This document shows positions 18,862 to 28,702 of a stretch of DNA of 64,000 nucleotides, in pieces. Origin of the DNA: Aeromonas veronii (GTDB lineage: Bacteria; Pseudomonadota; Gammaproteobacteria; Enterobacterales; Aeromonadaceae). How positions within the stretch are numbered: the first letter of the stretch is position 1; the number at the start of each line of letters is the position of its first letter. Under the pieces are notes generated by a model. That model was not told the DNA's origin and ran no database searches. It saw only the letters and a list, made by a program, of their open reading frames with translations. Position numbers and translations under genes: made by a program. The stretch lies in assembly GCA_041319085.1 (NCBI GenBank), contig CP101033.1, positions 3,801,501 to 3,865,500 of the forward strand. The letters are read 5' to 3'.

Positions 18862-19932
18862 TTACTGCTTGCGACTGAGGATGTAGAAGGAGATGCCGCC
18901 AAACAGCAGACTGGGCGCGACAGCCGCCAGGATCGGCGGTACCGCATAGACCAGACTGATGGGGCCAAACACCCGATCACTCACATAGACGGCGAAACCG
19001 GTCATGATCCCCATCAGCATCCGCGCCCCCATGCTCACCGAGCGCAGCGGGCCGAAGATGAAGGAGGAGGCCAGCAGGATCATCGCCACCACCGAGAGCG
19101 GTGACAGCAGTTTGCGCCACATCTCCAGCTTGTAGCGGCCGGCATCCTGCTTGTTGGCATCGAGATAGCCGATGTAGTCGAGCAGACCGGAGACCGAGAG
19201 GTTCTCTGGGTCGATACTCACCACCCCCAGCTGCTTGGGCGTCAACTCTGAGCTCCACTCCATCTTGTCGTGCTGTTCGCTGCGGATCTGCGCCGGGTCG
19301 TCGAAGCGGGTAACCTGGGTCTGCTTGAGCAGCCAGTGGTGGCGCTCAAACACCCCCTCCTGCGCCTGCACCACGTCGATCAGCTTGCGCTCGGGGGTGA
19401 AGCGATAGAGGGTGATGCCGGTGAGGGCGCCGTCGTTACGCACCCCGTTGATATTGACGAAGTTGTTGCCATCGCGAGCCCACACCCCGTAGGCGGAAAC
19501 CGTCAGACGACCTTCAGACAGCGCGCCCGCCTTGATGTCATCTGCCATCCGCTTGGCGATGGGGGCCACATACTCCCCCATCAGCCCCACCATGATCATC
19601 AGCGGGATCGCCGTCTTGAGCGCCGCCATCACGATACTGATCTTGGAGCGGCCCGCCGCCTGCATCACCACCAACTCTGAGCTGGTCGCCAGCTGACCCA
19701 GACCAATCAGGCCACCCAGCAGCGCGGCCAGCGGGAAGAACAGCACCGCCTCCTTGGGCATGGAGAGCAGCACATAGTAGAGGGCGTTGATCATGTCATA
19801 GTTGCCGTCACCGACTGACTTGAGCTGCTCCACATACTTGATGAGCCCGGCAAGGCCAACCAGCGTGATTTCACACAGCAGGATCGACATGAAAATGATC
19901 CGACCGATATACCTATCGATAATGCCAAACAT
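18862..19932 (-). CDS. lptG: LptG, permease of the LPS export ABC transporter
   Basis: 356 residues of the LptF/LptG (YjgP/YjgQ) family with three N-terminal membrane segments, a large periplasmic beta-jellyroll (about 125-265) and three C-terminal segments. With LptF, LptB and LptC it extracts lipopolysaccharide from the inner membrane. The ATG at 19932 (MFGIIDRYIGR) matches the family start; a frame 19 codons longer is an artefact of the duplicated junction upstream. The start overlaps the stop (TGATG) of a 36-residue vestigial copy of the lptG beginning. Confidence 0.93.
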   Translation of the reverse strand: MFGIIDRYIGRIIFMSILLCEITLVGLAGLIKYVEQLKSVGDGNYDMINALYYVLLSMPKEAVLFFPLAALLGGLIGLGQLATSSELVVMQAAGRSKISIVMAALKTAIPLMIMVGLMGEYVAPIAKRMADDIKAGALSEGRLTVSAYGVWARDGNNFVNINGVRNDGALTGITLYRFTPERKLIDVVQAQEGVFERHHWLLKQTQVTRFDDPAQIRSEQHDKMEWSSELTPKQLGVVSIDPENLSVSGLLDYIGYLDANKQDAGRYKLEMWRKLLSPLSVVAMILLASSFIFGPLRSVSMGARMLMGIMTGFAVYVSDRVFGPISLVYAVPPILAAVAPSLLFGGISFYILSRKQ

Positions 19933-19968
19933 CAGCAGATGTTCCTCTGTTGCAGCTTCATGCTGATT
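19881..19968 (-). repeat. Duplicated lptF/lptG junction, copy A (contains the real lptG start)
   Basis: About 88 bp resembling 19991-20078 at an offset of exactly 110 bp. The central 18 bases, AATGCCAAACATCAGCAG, are identical. It includes the first about 17 codons of lptG, its ribosome site and a relic of the lptF stop region. Confidence 0.85.
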
Positions 19969-20042
19969 TGCTCCTGAGGCGCGATACACCGGGTCGACAT
20001 CAAAATGACCCGATTGTCATATCTATCGAGAATGCCAAACAT
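19932..20042 (-). pseudogene. Vestigial lptG 5' fragment (36 codons)
   Basis: From an ATG at 20042 the frame reads MFGILDRYDNRVILMS, close to the real LptG start (MFGIIDRYIGRIIFMS). It then leaves the homologous frame and stops at 19932-19934, overlapping the lptG ATG by one base. It has the same AGGAA ribosome-site region as lptG, so it could be translated and couple lptG translation. Confidence 0.7.
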
Positions 20043-20078
20043 CAGCAGAAGTTCCTATGTTGCAGCATCACGCTGATT
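19991..20078 (-). repeat. Duplicated lptF/lptG junction, copy B (contains the lptF stop)
   Basis: Partner of 19881-19968. It carries the true end of lptF (stop at 20068-20070) and the relic lptG start at 20042. The two copies differ at roughly one base in five, so the duplication is old. Confidence 0.85.
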
Positions 20079-21186
20079 TTCTGTTGAAATAACGGCCCTT
20101 CACCCCGTTCCACCAGCTGGTGCCCTGCAGATTGAGGGGCAGGCCGATAAACAGCAGGTAACCGAGTGGCACCAGGAACATCCCCGGCCAGTAGGGCAGC
20201 CGACCGCTGTCGATAGACGAACGGGCAGCGCTGAGCAGCAGGAAGTAGGAGAGATAGAGCATGATGGCAGGCAACAGCTTGGCGTAGCGCCCCTGACGGG
20301 GGTTGACCCGCGCCAGCGGTACCACCAGCAGGGTGAGCACCGGAATGGATAGGGGTAGCGAGATACGCCACTGCAATTCCGCCATCATGGCGTTGTCCTG
20401 GGTACCGAACAGCTCCATGGTCGGCTTGGCCGCCGCCTTGCGATTGGAACGCTCCATCTCCTGCTGGCGGATCACCAGACCATATTCGCGAAAATCGGAG
20501 ATCTGGAACTGTTTGCCGGAGAAGTTCCCCTCGTAGCGGGAGCCATCCATCAGAGTCAGCCACTGCAGGCCGTTCTCATCGACCGTCACCACCCCTTCGG
20601 TCGCCACTACCACCGAGGGAGGGGTGCTCCCCTCCGCCCGCTGCAGCACGAAGATCTTTTGCAGTTTTGAGCCGTTGTCGTTCAAATCCTGGATATAGGC
20701 AACCAGACGCCCCTTATCGAGATCCATAAAGCGGCCCGCCTGCAGGAAGGAGATCCCCGGATCGGCCTTGAACTCGTCGATCACCTGATACTCGCGCTCC
20801 TTGGCCTGTGGGGCGATCCAGCCGGTGTTGAACGCCGCGACCACAGCCGTCAGCAAAGCCAGCAACATGGCGCTGCGCATCACGAAACGGTGGCTGAAGC
20901 CGACCGCATGCATCACTGTCATCTCGCTTTCGGCGTAGAGGCGACCATGGGCAAACAAAATGGCTAAAAAGAGACTGATAGGCAGCATCAACAACGCCAT
21001 ATTGGGCAAGTTGAGCAGCAGCAGGGTGGAGACCAGACGTGTCGGCACCTCGCCATCGGCGGCATCACCGATGATCTTGATAAATTGTTGGCTGACAAAG
21101 ATAAGCAGCAATACGAATAACACTGCCAGCTGGGTTTTCAGGGTTTCCCTGAACAAATATCGGAAAACGATCACAGTCATTCCCAA
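20068..21186 (-). CDS. lptF: LptF, permease of the LPS export ABC transporter
   Basis: 372 residues of the LptF/LptG family with the same layout as LptG: three N-terminal membrane segments (about 18-40, 55-80, 100-122), a periplasmic domain, and three C-terminal segments from about residue 270. It starts IVFRYLFRETLKTQLAVL, typical of LptF, and pairs with LptG in the LptB2FG complex. It is upstream of lptG and divergent from pepA, an arrangement conserved in enterics (pepA-lptFG). Confidence 0.94.
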   Translation of the reverse strand: MGMTVIVFRYLFRETLKTQLAVLFVLLLIFVSQQFIKIIGDAADGEVPTRLVSTLLLLNLPNMALLMLPISLFLAILFAHGRLYAESEMTVMHAVGFSHRFVMRSAMLLALLTAVVAAFNTGWIAPQAKEREYQVIDEFKADPGISFLQAGRFMDLDKGRLVAYIQDLNDNGSKLQKIFVLQRAEGSTPPSVVVATEGVVTVDENGLQWLTLMDGSRYEGNFSGKQFQISDFREYGLVIRQQEMERSNRKAAAKPTMELFGTQDNAMMAELQWRISLPLSIPVLTLLVVPLARVNPRQGRYAKLLPAIMLYLSYFLLLSAARSSIDSGRLPYWPGMFLVPLGYLLFIGLPLNLQGTSWWNGVKGRYFNRKSA

Positions 21187-21352
21187 GTAAACTTGTGTTT
21201 TTAGTCGAATGCCTGAAAAATAGGGCCGTATATTGGATTTTTACCAGTTTAAACTGCGGAGTCTGTGGCTGTTCGCTCCGCCTCTGATACCCCAACAAGC
21301 ACCGCATTATTCAACAAAAGGTGCCTTTTGTCTTTAGGATGTAGGAGATTCC

Positions 21353-22861
21353 ATGGAGTTCAGTGTAAAGAGTGGCAGTCCAGAGAAGCAACGGAGCGCC
21401 TGCGTCGTAGTTGGCGTATTTGAGCCTCGTCGCCTCTCTCCGGTTGCCGAACAACTGGACAAGATCAGCGATGGCTATATCAGTTCGCTGCTGCGCCGTG
21501 GCGACCTGGAAGGGAAACCAGGCCAGATGCTGCTGCTGCATCAAGTACCGGGCGTGCTCAGCGAGCGCGTACTGCTGGTCGGCTGCGGCAAGGAGCGGGA
21601 ACTCGACGAACGCCAGTACAAGCAGATCATCAACAAGACCATCACCACCCTGAACGAAACCGGCTCCATGGAAGCGGTCTGCTTCCTCACCGAGCTGCAC
21701 GTCAAGGGTCGGGATACCTATTGGAAGGTGCGCCAGGCGGTAGAAACCACCAAGGCGGGCCTCTACAGCTTCGATCAGTTCAAGACCAACAAGGCCGAGC
21801 CTCGTCGCCCACTGCGCAAGCTGGTGTTCAACGTGCCGACGCGTCGGGAACTGACCATTGGTGAAAAAGCCATCGCGCACGGTCTGGCCGTGGCCAAGGG
21901 TGTGCGGGTCTGCCGCGACGTGGCGAACATGCCGCCCAACGTCTGCAACCCGGCCTATCTGGCTTCCCAGGCCCGTCGTCTGGCCGATGCCTTCGACAAC
22001 ATCACCACCAAGGTGGTGGGCGAGCAGGAGATGGCCGAACTCGGCATGAACTCCTATCTGGCAGTTGCTCGTGGTTCCGATAACGAAGCCATGATGGCCA
22101 TTATCGAATACAAGGGTCATCCGGATGCCAAGCCCATCGTGCTGGTCGGCAAGGGTCTGACCTTTGACTCCGGCGGCATCTCCATCAAGCCTGCTGACGG
22201 CATGGACGAGATGAAGTACGACATGGGTGGCGCCGCCTCCGTGCTCGGTACCATGCATGCGCTGGCCCAGCTGCAGCTGCCGATCAACGTCATCGGTGTG
22301 CTGGCTGGCTGCGAGAACATGCCGGGTGGCAACGCCTATCGCCCGGGTGACATCCTCACCTCCATGTCCGGCCAGACCATCGAAGTGCTCAACACCGATG
22401 CGGAAGGTCGTCTGGTACTGTGTGATGCGCTGACCTATGTGGACCGCTTCGATCCGGAAACCGTGATCGATGTGGCGACCCTGACCGGTGCCTGCGTCAT
22501 CGCGCTGGGCCACCACACCTCGGGGCTGCTGGCCAACCACAACCCGCTGGCCCACGAGCTGCTCAACGCCTCCGAGCAGGCGGGTGATCGCGCCTGGCGT
22601 CTGCCGCTGTTTGACGAGTATCAGGAGCAGATCGACAGCCCGTTCGCCGACATGGCCAACATCGGCGGTCGTCCGGCCGGGACCATCACCGCGGCCGCCT
22701 TCCTGTCACGCTTCACCAAGAAGTACAACTGGGCCCACCTGGATATCGCCGGGACCGCCTGGAAGAGTGGCAAGGACAAAGGCTCCACCGGTCGCCCGGT
22801 GCCGTTGCTGACCCAGTTCCTGCTGAACCGGGCTGGCGTGGATATCGAAGAGAAAGAGTAA
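21353..22861 (+). CDS. pepA: PepA, leucyl aminopeptidase
   Basis: 502 residues (E. coli 503). The C-terminal M17 peptidase domain shows [20 protein letters not shown] near residue 265 and the NTDAEGRL family signature near 347, including metal ligands and the catalytic Lys and Arg. It removes N-terminal residues from peptides as a hexamer; in E. coli PepA also binds DNA in Xer recombination and carAB control. A ribosome site (TAGGAG) lies 7 bp before the ATG. The holC and valS genes follow, as in E. coli. Confidence 0.98.
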   Translation: MEFSVKSGSPEKQRSACVVVGVFEPRRLSPVAEQLDKISDGYISSLLRRGDLEGKPGQMLLLHQVPGVLSERVLLVGCGKERELDERQYKQIINKTITTLNETGSMEAVCFLTELHVKGRDTYWKVRQAVETTKAGLYSFDQFKTNKAEPRRPLRKLVFNVPTRRELTIGEKAIAHGLAVAKGVRVCRDVANMPPNVCNPAYLASQARRLADAFDNITTKVVGEQEMAELGMNSYLAVARGSDNEAMMAIIEYKGHPDAKPIVLVGKGLTFDSGGISIKPADGMDEMKYDMGGAASVLGTMHALAQLQLPINVIGVLAGCENMPGGNAYRPGDILTSMSGQTIEVLNTDAEGRLVLCDALTYVDRFDPETVIDVATLTGACVIALGHHTSGLLANHNPLAHELLNASEQAGDRAWRLPLFDEYQEQIDSPFADMANIGGRPAGTITAAAFLSRFTKKYNWAHLDIAGTAWKSGKDKGSTGRPVPLLTQFLLNRAGVDIEEKE

Positions 22862-22916
22862 CTTTTTCATCCCTTCTGATGCTTGCATCAAAAGGGATGG
22901 CGTTACCCTGAACCAC

Positions 22917-22944
22917 AAGGAAGAGGCCCGCCTCTTCCTTGTTT
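22917..22944 (+). terminator. Terminator after pepA
   Basis: AAGGAAGAGG-CCCG-CCTCTTCCTT followed by GTTTC. A second imperfect hairpin (CATCCCTT / AAGGGATG, 22868-22899) precedes it without a T run. Confidence 0.75.
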
Positions 22945-23035
22945 CATTCTTGAATCAGTGAGCTGCGAACGGGGAACGCCCCGTCAGCCTCATGAGGCGG
23001 TCAACAATCCGTCACCGCAAAACGGGATCAACCTG

Positions 23036-23491
23036 ATGAGCCAAGTGACCTTTTACCTGATGAGCGAACAGGATGACGCGCAGGCCTCTGCGGTCGAGCG
23101 ACTGGCCTGTACCCTGGCGGCCGAGTCTTGGGGCGCGGGCCATATCTACCTGTTGTGCAACGATGAGGCTCAGGCCCTGCGCCTCGACGAACTGCTGTGG
23201 CAGCTGCCGCCGGAGCGCTTCGTGCCGCACCAGTTGCAAGGCGAAAGCGGCATGGCCCCGGTGGAGATCGGCTTTCAGCCGCCGAAACGGCGCTACGCCC
23301 GCCTCATCAATCTGGCCACTGCGACACCTTTGTTTGCAGGACACTTCGCTCAAGTGGTAGATTTTGTCCCCACTGATGAAACACAAAAGCAGCAAGCCCG
23401 CGAGCGCTACAAGCACTATCGCCAGGCAGGCCATACCCTCGAAATGAGGGATCAGCCCGTCCTTGCCGCACCGGATCCGACGCAGCCCTGA
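23036..23491 (+). CDS. holC: HolC, chi subunit of DNA polymerase III
   Basis: 151 residues of the chi family, with [19 protein letters not shown] near residue 23 and the [10 protein letters not shown] segment near 62. Chi binds psi (HolD) and single-stranded-DNA-binding protein, linking the clamp loader to SSB. The ATG at 23036 fits the family start (TFYLM); the longer upstream frame overlaps the pepA terminator. It lies between pepA and valS, as in E. coli. Confidence 0.93.
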   Translation: MSQVTFYLMSEQDDAQASAVERLACTLAAESWGAGHIYLLCNDEAQALRLDELLWQLPPERFVPHQLQGESGMAPVEIGFQPPKRRYARLINLATATPLFAGHFAQVVDFVPTDETQKQQARERYKHYRQAGHTLEMRDQPVLAAPDPTQP

Positions 23492-23555
23492 CTGCAACCA
23501 ATTGATCCATAAAGAATCAACACCAGACTCCATCCATCCAGATTACGGCGAGACC

Positions 23556-26420
23556 ATGGAAAAGACTTTTAATCACAACGCCATCGAACAGGCGCTCTAT
23601 CAGCACTGGGAAGCCCAGGGTTACTTCAAGCCCCACGGCGACACCAGCAAAGACTCCTTCTGCATCATGATCCCGCCGCCGAACGTCACCGGCAGCCTGC
23701 ACATGGGTCACGCCTTCCAGCAAACCCTGATGGATACCCTGATCCGCTACAACCGCATGCAGGGCAAAAACACCCTGTGGCAGGCAGGTACCGACCATGC
23801 CGGTATCGCCACCCAGATGGTGGTTGAGCGCAAGATCGCCGCAGAAGAGGGCAAAACTCGCCACGATTACGGCCGTGATGCCTTCATCGACAAGATTTGG
23901 CAGTGGAAGGAAGAGTCCGGTGGCACCATCACCCGCCAGATGCGCCGTCTGGGCGACTCCGTGGATTGGGAGCGCGAGCGCTTCACCATGGATGAGGGTC
24001 TCTCCGCCGCCGTGCAGGAAGTGTTCGTTCGTCTCTACGAAGATGGCCTGATGTACCGCGGCAAGCGTCTGGTGAACTGGGATCCGAAACTCAACACCGC
24101 CATCTCCGATCTGGAAGTGGAAAACCGCGAGATCAAGGGCCACATGTGGCACCTGCGCTATCCGCTGGCCAACGGCGCCAAGACCGCCGAAGGCAAGGAT
24201 TACCTGATCGTCGCCACCACCCGTCCGGAGACCATGCTGGGCGATACCGCCGTGGCCGTGAACCCGGAAGACCCGCGCTACAAGGCGCTGATCGGCCAGC
24301 ACATCCTGCTGCCGCTGGTGAACCGTCTGATCCCCATCGTCGCCGACGAACACGCCGACATGGAGAAGGGTACCGGTTGCGTGAAGATCACTCCGGCTCA
24401 CGACTTCAACGATAACGAAGTGGGCAAGCGCCACAGCCTGCCGATGATCAATATCTTCACTCTGGACGCCCATGTGCGTGCCGAGGCCGAAGTGGTCGAC
24501 ACCAACGGCAACCCGAGCACCGCCTACGACGCCGCCCTACCGGCCGAGTTCGCCGGTCTGGAGCGCTTCGCCGCCCGCAAGGCGATTCTGGCCAAGCTCG
24601 AAGAACTGGGTCTGCTGGACGAGATCAAGGATCACGTACTGCAACAGCCGTACGGCGATCGCGGTGGCGTGCCCATCGAGCCGATGCTGACCGACCAGTG
24701 GTACGTGCGCGTGGCACCGATGGCCAAGACCGCCATCGAAGCGGTGGAAGATGGCCGCATCCAGTTCGTGCCGAAACAGTACGAAAACATGTACTTCTCC
24801 TGGATGCGCGACATTCAGGACTGGTGCGTCTCCCGTCAGCTGTGGTGGGGTCACCGCATCCCGGCATGGTATGACGACGCCGGCAATGTCTACGTGGGCC
24901 GTGACGAGGCGGAAGTGCGTGCCAAGCACAGCATCCCGTCCGTGACCACCCTGCGTCAGGACGAAGACGTACTCGACACCTGGTTCAGCTCCGCCCTGTG
25001 GACCTTCTCCACTCTGGGCTGGCCGAACAACACCGAGGCACTCAAGACCTTCCACCCGACCGACGTGCTGATGAGCGGCTTCGACATCATCTTCTTCTGG
25101 ATTGCCCGGATGATCATGATGACCATGCACTTCATCAAGGACGAAAACGGCCAGCCGCAAGTCCCGTTCAAGACCGTCTACATCACCGGTCTGATCCGTG
25201 ACGAAGAGGGCCAGAAGATGTCCAAGTCCAAGGGCAACGTGCTGGATCCGCTCGATATGATCGACGGCATCTCCTTGGAAGACCTGCTGGAGAAGCGCAC
25301 CGGCAACATGATGCAGCCGCAGATGGCCGAGAAGATCGGCAAGCGTACCGCCAAACAGTTCCCGGAAGGGATCGAGGCACACGGTACCGACGCCCTGCGC
25401 TTCACGCTGGCGGCGCTGGCCTCTACCGGTCGTGACATCAACTGGGACATGAAGCGCCTGGACGGCTACAACAACTTCTGCAACAAGCTGTGGAACGCCT
25501 CCCGCTATGTGCTGATGAACACCGAAGATCAGGATTGCGGTTTCTCTTCGCAAGGTAATGGTGGCGAAATGCAGTTCAGTCTGGCGGATCGCTGGATCCA
25601 GTCCCAGCTGCAAGTGGCCATCCGTGACTTCCGCACTGCGCTCGATACCTACCGCTTCGACATCGCGGCTGGCGTGCTGTACGAATTTATCTGGAACCAG
25701 TTCTGTGACTGGTATCTGGAGCTGACCAAGCCGGTACTGGGCAAGGGTTCCGAGGCCGAGCAGCGCGCTGCCCGCCATACCCTGGTGACCGTGCTGGAAA
25801 GCCTGCTGCGTCTGGCACACCCGATCATCCCGTTCATCACCGAGACCATCTGGAAATCGGTCGCGCCGCTGGCTGGCGTACACGCCGACACCATCATGAT
25901 TCAGGCCTTCCCGGAATTCGACGCCGCCAAGGTGGACGAAGCCGCGATGGCGGATCAGGAGTGGGTGAAGGAGTTCATCGTCAGCATCCGCAACATCCGC
26001 GCCGAGATGAACGTGGCGCCGAGCGTGCCCCTCAACGTGCTGCTCCAGTGCGATGCCAAGGATGCCCAGCGCGCCGCTGACAACGAGGCCTTCCTCAAGT
26101 CGCTGGCCCGTCTGGAATCCATCCGCGTACTGGCGGACGGTGAAACCGCCCCGCTGTCAGTGAAGAAGCTGATCGGTGCCACCGAGCTGATGATCCCGAT
26201 GGCTGGTCTCATCGACAAGGATGCCGAGCTGGCCCGTCTGGCCAAAGAGGTTGCCCGTCTGGTGGGCGAGTGCGGCCGTATCGAAGGCAAGCTTGGCAAC
26301 GAAGCCTTCGTCGCCAAGGCGCCGGAAGCGGTCATCGCCAAAGAGCGCGAGAAGCTGGAAGATTACCGTCTCCAGCTGACCAAGCTGGAAGCCCAGCAGG
26401 CCGAGATCGCCGCGCTGTAA
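23556..26420 (+). CDS. valS: Valyl-tRNA synthetase
   Basis: 954 residues (E. coli 951). Class I motif HMGH within [15 protein letters not shown] near residue 42, KMSKSKGN near 555, an editing domain between ([18 protein letters not shown] near 269), and a C-terminal coiled coil (from about 885) rich in Glu/Lys/Arg. It charges tRNA-Val. The ATG at 23556 matches the family start [11 protein letters not shown]; the extra upstream codons are not conserved. Confidence 0.98.
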   Translation: MEKTFNHNAIEQALYQHWEAQGYFKPHGDTSKDSFCIMIPPPNVTGSLHMGHAFQQTLMDTLIRYNRMQGKNTLWQAGTDHAGIATQMVVERKIAAEEGKTRHDYGRDAFIDKIWQWKEESGGTITRQMRRLGDSVDWERERFTMDEGLSAAVQEVFVRLYEDGLMYRGKRLVNWDPKLNTAISDLEVENREIKGHMWHLRYPLANGAKTAEGKDYLIVATTRPETMLGDTAVAVNPEDPRYKALIGQHILLPLVNRLIPIVADEHADMEKGTGCVKITPAHDFNDNEVGKRHSLPMINIFTLDAHVRAEAEVVDTNGNPSTAYDAALPAEFAGLERFAARKAILAKLEELGLLDEIKDHVLQQPYGDRGGVPIEPMLTDQWYVRVAPMAKTAIEAVEDGRIQFVPKQYENMYFSWMRDIQDWCVSRQLWWGHRIPAWYDDAGNVYVGRDEAEVRAKHSIPSVTTLRQDEDVLDTWFSSALWTFSTLGWPNNTEALKTFHPTDVLMSGFDIIFFWIARMIMMTMHFIKDENGQPQVPFKTVYITGLIRDEEGQKMSKSKGNVLDPLDMIDGISLEDLLEKRTGNMMQPQMAEKIGKRTAKQFPEGIEAHGTDALRFTLAALASTGRDINWDMKRLDGYNNFCNKLWNASRYVLMNTEDQDCGFSSQGNGGEMQFSLADRWIQSQLQVAIRDFRTALDTYRFDIAAGVLYEFIWNQFCDWYLELTKPVLGKGSEAEQRAARHTLVTVLESLLRLAHPIIPFITETIWKSVAPLAGVHADTIMIQAFPEFDAAKVDEAAMADQEWVKEFIVSIRNIRAEMNVAPSVPLNVLLQCDAKDAQRAADNEAFLKSLARLESIRVLADGETAPLSVKKLIGATELMIPMAGLIDKDAELARLAKEVARLVGECGRIEGKLGNEAFVAKAPEAVIAKEREKLEDYRLQLTKLEAQQAEIAAL

Positions 26421-26443
26421 GGCAGGCTGTCCGCAGTGTTCAG

Positions 26444-26467
26444 AAAGCCCCCGACTTCGGGGGCTTT
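26444..26467 (+). terminator. Terminator after valS
   Basis: AAAGCCCCCGA / TCGGGGGCTTT, followed by GTTGTTTTTG, 23 bp past the valS stop. Confidence 0.88.
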
Positions 26468-26541
26468 GTTGTTTTTGTCATCTTGGCATATCCCTTGCTC
26501 TGAGTTGCTCACTATCCACAACAGTTTGGGAAGGATGAGCG

Positions 26542-27129
26542 ATGAAACGGTGGATCCAACATTTCTATCAACTGAACCGCCTCAATTGGCTGATGGTCTG
26601 GTTGTTGCTCTGCTGCAGCATCATTTTGCTGTTTCCGGCCGGGCTGATGAAGGGGGCCGTGAGCCAATGGGCGGCGGATCATGCGGCCTGGCTGGGGGTC
26701 GGCATGCTGATCGCCATCTCCTACTTCTGCAGTCAGGGCTTCCTGATCGCCTGGGAGTGGGCGTGCGAAGAGTGGCAGGCGCGCCGTCAGCAGGACCAGC
26801 TGGCCCAGATGATCGGCTTCCTCGATTTCAACGAGAAGGCGGTGCTGCGCGAGTTCGTGCTGCAGCGTAAAAGCGTCATAAACTTGCCGATCACCGAGCC
26901 CGCCGTCAAAAACCTGATGGATGCCGGCGTCCTCACCTACGCCTACGGCAAGCCAGTGCGGGAGAAGGATGATGAGAACCAGATCCGCGCGCTGATGATC
27001 GCCCTGCCCGCCCGACCGCTGCTCACCTACAAGGTGCTGGGACTGTCGCGTGGCAAGATGAGCGACGAGCAGGTGGAGCAGATCATGAACGCCCGTCCCA
27101 AGTTCGCCCAGAAGGGATTCCAGCGCTAG
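26542..27129 (+). CDS. SieB-like (superinfection exclusion B family) membrane protein
   Basis: 195 residues with two N-terminal membrane segments (about 16-35 and 46-68) followed by a soluble domain (FLDFNEKAVLREFVLQRKSVINLP near 92) that I associate with the SieB family (superinfection exclusion protein B, first known from lambdoid phages). The chromosomal versions are widespread and of unknown role; no prophage genes are next to it here. It sits alone between two terminators. Confidence 0.6.
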   Translation: MKRWIQHFYQLNRLNWLMVWLLLCCSIILLFPAGLMKGAVSQWAADHAAWLGVGMLIAISYFCSQGFLIAWEWACEEWQARRQQDQLAQMIGFLDFNEKAVLREFVLQRKSVINLPITEPAVKNLMDAGVLTYAYGKPVREKDDENQIRALMIALPARPLLTYKVLGLSRGKMSDEQVEQIMNARPKFAQKGFQR

Positions 27130-27154
27130 ACGCCACCCAACCGCCAGATGCACA

Positions 27155-27177
27155 AGAGCCGGACACTGTCCGGCTCT
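27155..27177 (+). terminator. Terminator after the SieB-like gene
   Basis: AGAGCCGGACA-C-TGTCCGGCTCT followed by CTCATTTC. It is symmetrical and lies between convergent genes. Confidence 0.75.
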
Positions 27178-27220
27178 CTCATTTCTGCGCGATGTTCTGC
27201 TCAGCTTTCCCTTCTGCGTT

Positions 27221-27670
27221 CTACCCCTTGAGGCTGGAGCAGAAGCTCACATCCGCGATTTTGGTCACCGGATCGACGCTGTGATAGAGCTCGAAACAGG
27301 GTCGATCATCAAATTCGAAACCGGCCGCCACCACCTCACCGATATGCTGTTGCCAGAGCGCGGGATATTGGGCCGGGTCGGTCACGGTGAAACGTGACTG
27401 GCCATAACGGCCACCCGCCAGCGGCTGGATCTCCACATTGCCACTGCCCCTGGTGCTAGCCGGAACGGTGACGCAGATATCGGTGCGGCACTGCTGGGGG
27501 GCGGTGATCTCGGGGTTGTCGTGATAGATAAAGATCCACTCCCCTTCGGCCAGCCCCTGCTCGGCCGACCACTGGAAGAGCTGGTCACATACCGGCTCGT
27601 AGCCAGTGCCGTAAGGGCCGGTCACCCGGATATAGGCCAGAGTGCGCGGCGCCATCTGTTCGGTCTTCAT
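27221..27670 (-). CDS. GyrI-like (AraC effector-binding type) small-molecule-binding protein
   Basis: 149 residues forming one GyrI-like domain: AYIRVTGPYGTGYEPVCDQL near residue 12, IYHDNPEIT near 47, and GGRYGQSRFTVTDP near 85. The domain is found alone (SbmC/GyrI-type proteins) or as the sensor of AraC/MerR regulators. The start at 27670 has an excellent ribosome site (AAAGGAGG, 6 bp away). The same frame stays open upstream through GNAT and AraC fragments, so this may be the surviving piece of a larger AraC-GyrI regulator or a stand-alone gene. Confidence 0.75.
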   Translation of the reverse strand: MKTEQMAPRTLAYIRVTGPYGTGYEPVCDQLFQWSAEQGLAEGEWIFIYHDNPEITAPQQCRTDICVTVPASTRGSGNVEIQPLAGGRYGQSRFTVTDPAQYPALWQQHIGEVVAAGFEFDDRPCFELYHSVDPVTKIADVSFCSSLKG

Positions 27671-27741
27671 CGCTTGCCTCCTTTCATGGGAACGGCTTTC
27701 AGCATAGCCAGCCTCGCGGGTGGGGGCGTGTCCATTCTTGC

Positions 27742-27840
27742 TCAGTTGCAATAGTGACGGCTGACGACGCAGCCCCCCGGCGTCATGGCAAACTGCTTGC
27801 GAAACGCCTTGGCAAAGGCCTGCGAGCTGGCAAACCAGCA
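27742..27840 (-). pseudogene. Fragment of an AraC-family regulator (C-terminal end)
   Basis: The last about 30 codons read FASSQAFAKAFRKQFAMTPG, the end of the second helix-turn-helix of AraC-type regulators, then stop at 27742. Nothing AraC-like precedes it; the upstream sequence belongs to a GNAT gene in another frame. The join near 27840 looks like a deletion endpoint. Confidence 0.7.
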
Positions 27841-28012
27841 GGTCGTCGACTTCAGCCACCCCCACCACGCTGTCGCTCTCCAGCCGCTGTTGCCACAACC
27901 CCAAGGTCGGATAAGGCAGTTGCAGAGTGCCCGCCTGGGCATTGGGCATGGCGTAGAGATCCCGCAAGGCGGGGGCATCGGCGTGTTCGGCATGACGGAT
28001 AGTAATCCGCAT
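27841..28012 (-). pseudogene. Fragment of a GNAT acetyltransferase (N-terminal end)
   Basis: An ATG at 28012 with a good ribosome site (AAGGAG) begins MRITIRHAEHADAPALRDLY, continuing with a GTLQLPYPTLGLWQQRL stretch, typical of the start of YhhY-type GNAT acetyltransferases (about 160 residues). Only the first about 57 codons are present before the AraC fragment begins. The acetyl-CoA-binding region is missing, so it cannot be functional as an acetyltransferase. Confidence 0.7.
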
Positions 28013-28141
28013 ATGAGGCTCCTTCTCGAAACAACCATCATGCATGATCGAAGGCTCGTTGGCTCCCTCCCGCAGTGGCTCAACAGGCAAGGCTCGGCGG
28101 AAGCGGCAGACCAGAGATCGCCATCAAGATGGCGCACAACA

Positions 28142-28165
28142 AAAACGGAGCCGAGGCTCCGTTTT
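28142..28165 (-). terminator. Terminator next to the 35-codon ORF
   Basis: AAAACGGAGCC-GA-GGCTCCGTTTT. On the minus strand it follows the small ORF at 28179-28286 by 13 bp and ends in TTTTTG. Confidence 0.8.
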
Positions 28166-28178
28166 ATTCAATGCAGTA

Positions 28179-28286
28179 TCAATCCCGGACGGAACGCGCT
28201 TCGCGCTCTTCCCGCTCCCTTGCCAACAAGCGTTTGTACCACCAGCTACTGCGACGACGTTGTGCATTGGAAGAGCGACGAGCCAT
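28179..28286 (-). CDS. Small basic hypothetical protein (35 aa)
   Basis: 35 codons rich in Arg, Ser and Glu (ten or more arginines), with two tryptophans in the middle (SSWWYKRLLAREREEREAR). It is directly followed by a good terminator, which is the main reason to suspect a real gene; the ribosome site is weak. I recognise no family. The composition would suit an RNA- or ribosome-associated small protein, but that is only a guess. Confidence 0.4.
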   Translation of the reverse strand: MARRSSNAQRRRSSWWYKRLLAREREEREARSVRD

Positions 28287-28702
28287 TTCTTAGGTTCCAG
28301 CCAAGAGAAGAAAGGAGCCGCATTATGCGATATGGATCACGGCCATGTCTTTAGCTGGATCAAGAAAAGCCTCACTGACCCACGGAAATCGTCTTCTGAT
28401 CTTTCGCTCCCCCGGGTGGGGCGGATAGCACCACCGCAGGAGACCGCCAAATCAGCAGGCAGAGCAGTAAATTATTCATGAGAGGGATCCTGTTCCGATG
28501 CGGGGCACTCTCGAAGAATCGACCGGCCCCGGGGTTTACTTGACTGACAATCATACGGCCTGCTGGCATTGTGGAACCAATATGGTAGCCTGCCAGCGCC
28601 TGCGGGCAGTCTCTCGCTGCCATACGCAAACTGCCGGTGAATTTGTCACTTCCTGACAAAATAGAACCTTATTTATCAAATGCTTATTTGGATATTATCC
28701 CA
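28287..28702. other. Intergenic stretch upstream of the repeat lipoprotein
   Basis: About 415 bp. A 35-codon minus-strand frame (28372-28479) with a hydrophobic start (MNNLLLCLLIW) and a possible AGGA ribosome site is the only candidate, too weak to call. The last 70 bp are AT-rich and probably hold the promoter of the lipoprotein gene. Confidence 0.4.

Noticed and set aside
28372..28479. 35-codon hydrophobic minus-strand ORF (possible type I toxin)
   Set aside because: Weak ribosome site, no terminator, no antisense-RNA features visible; left as a note only.
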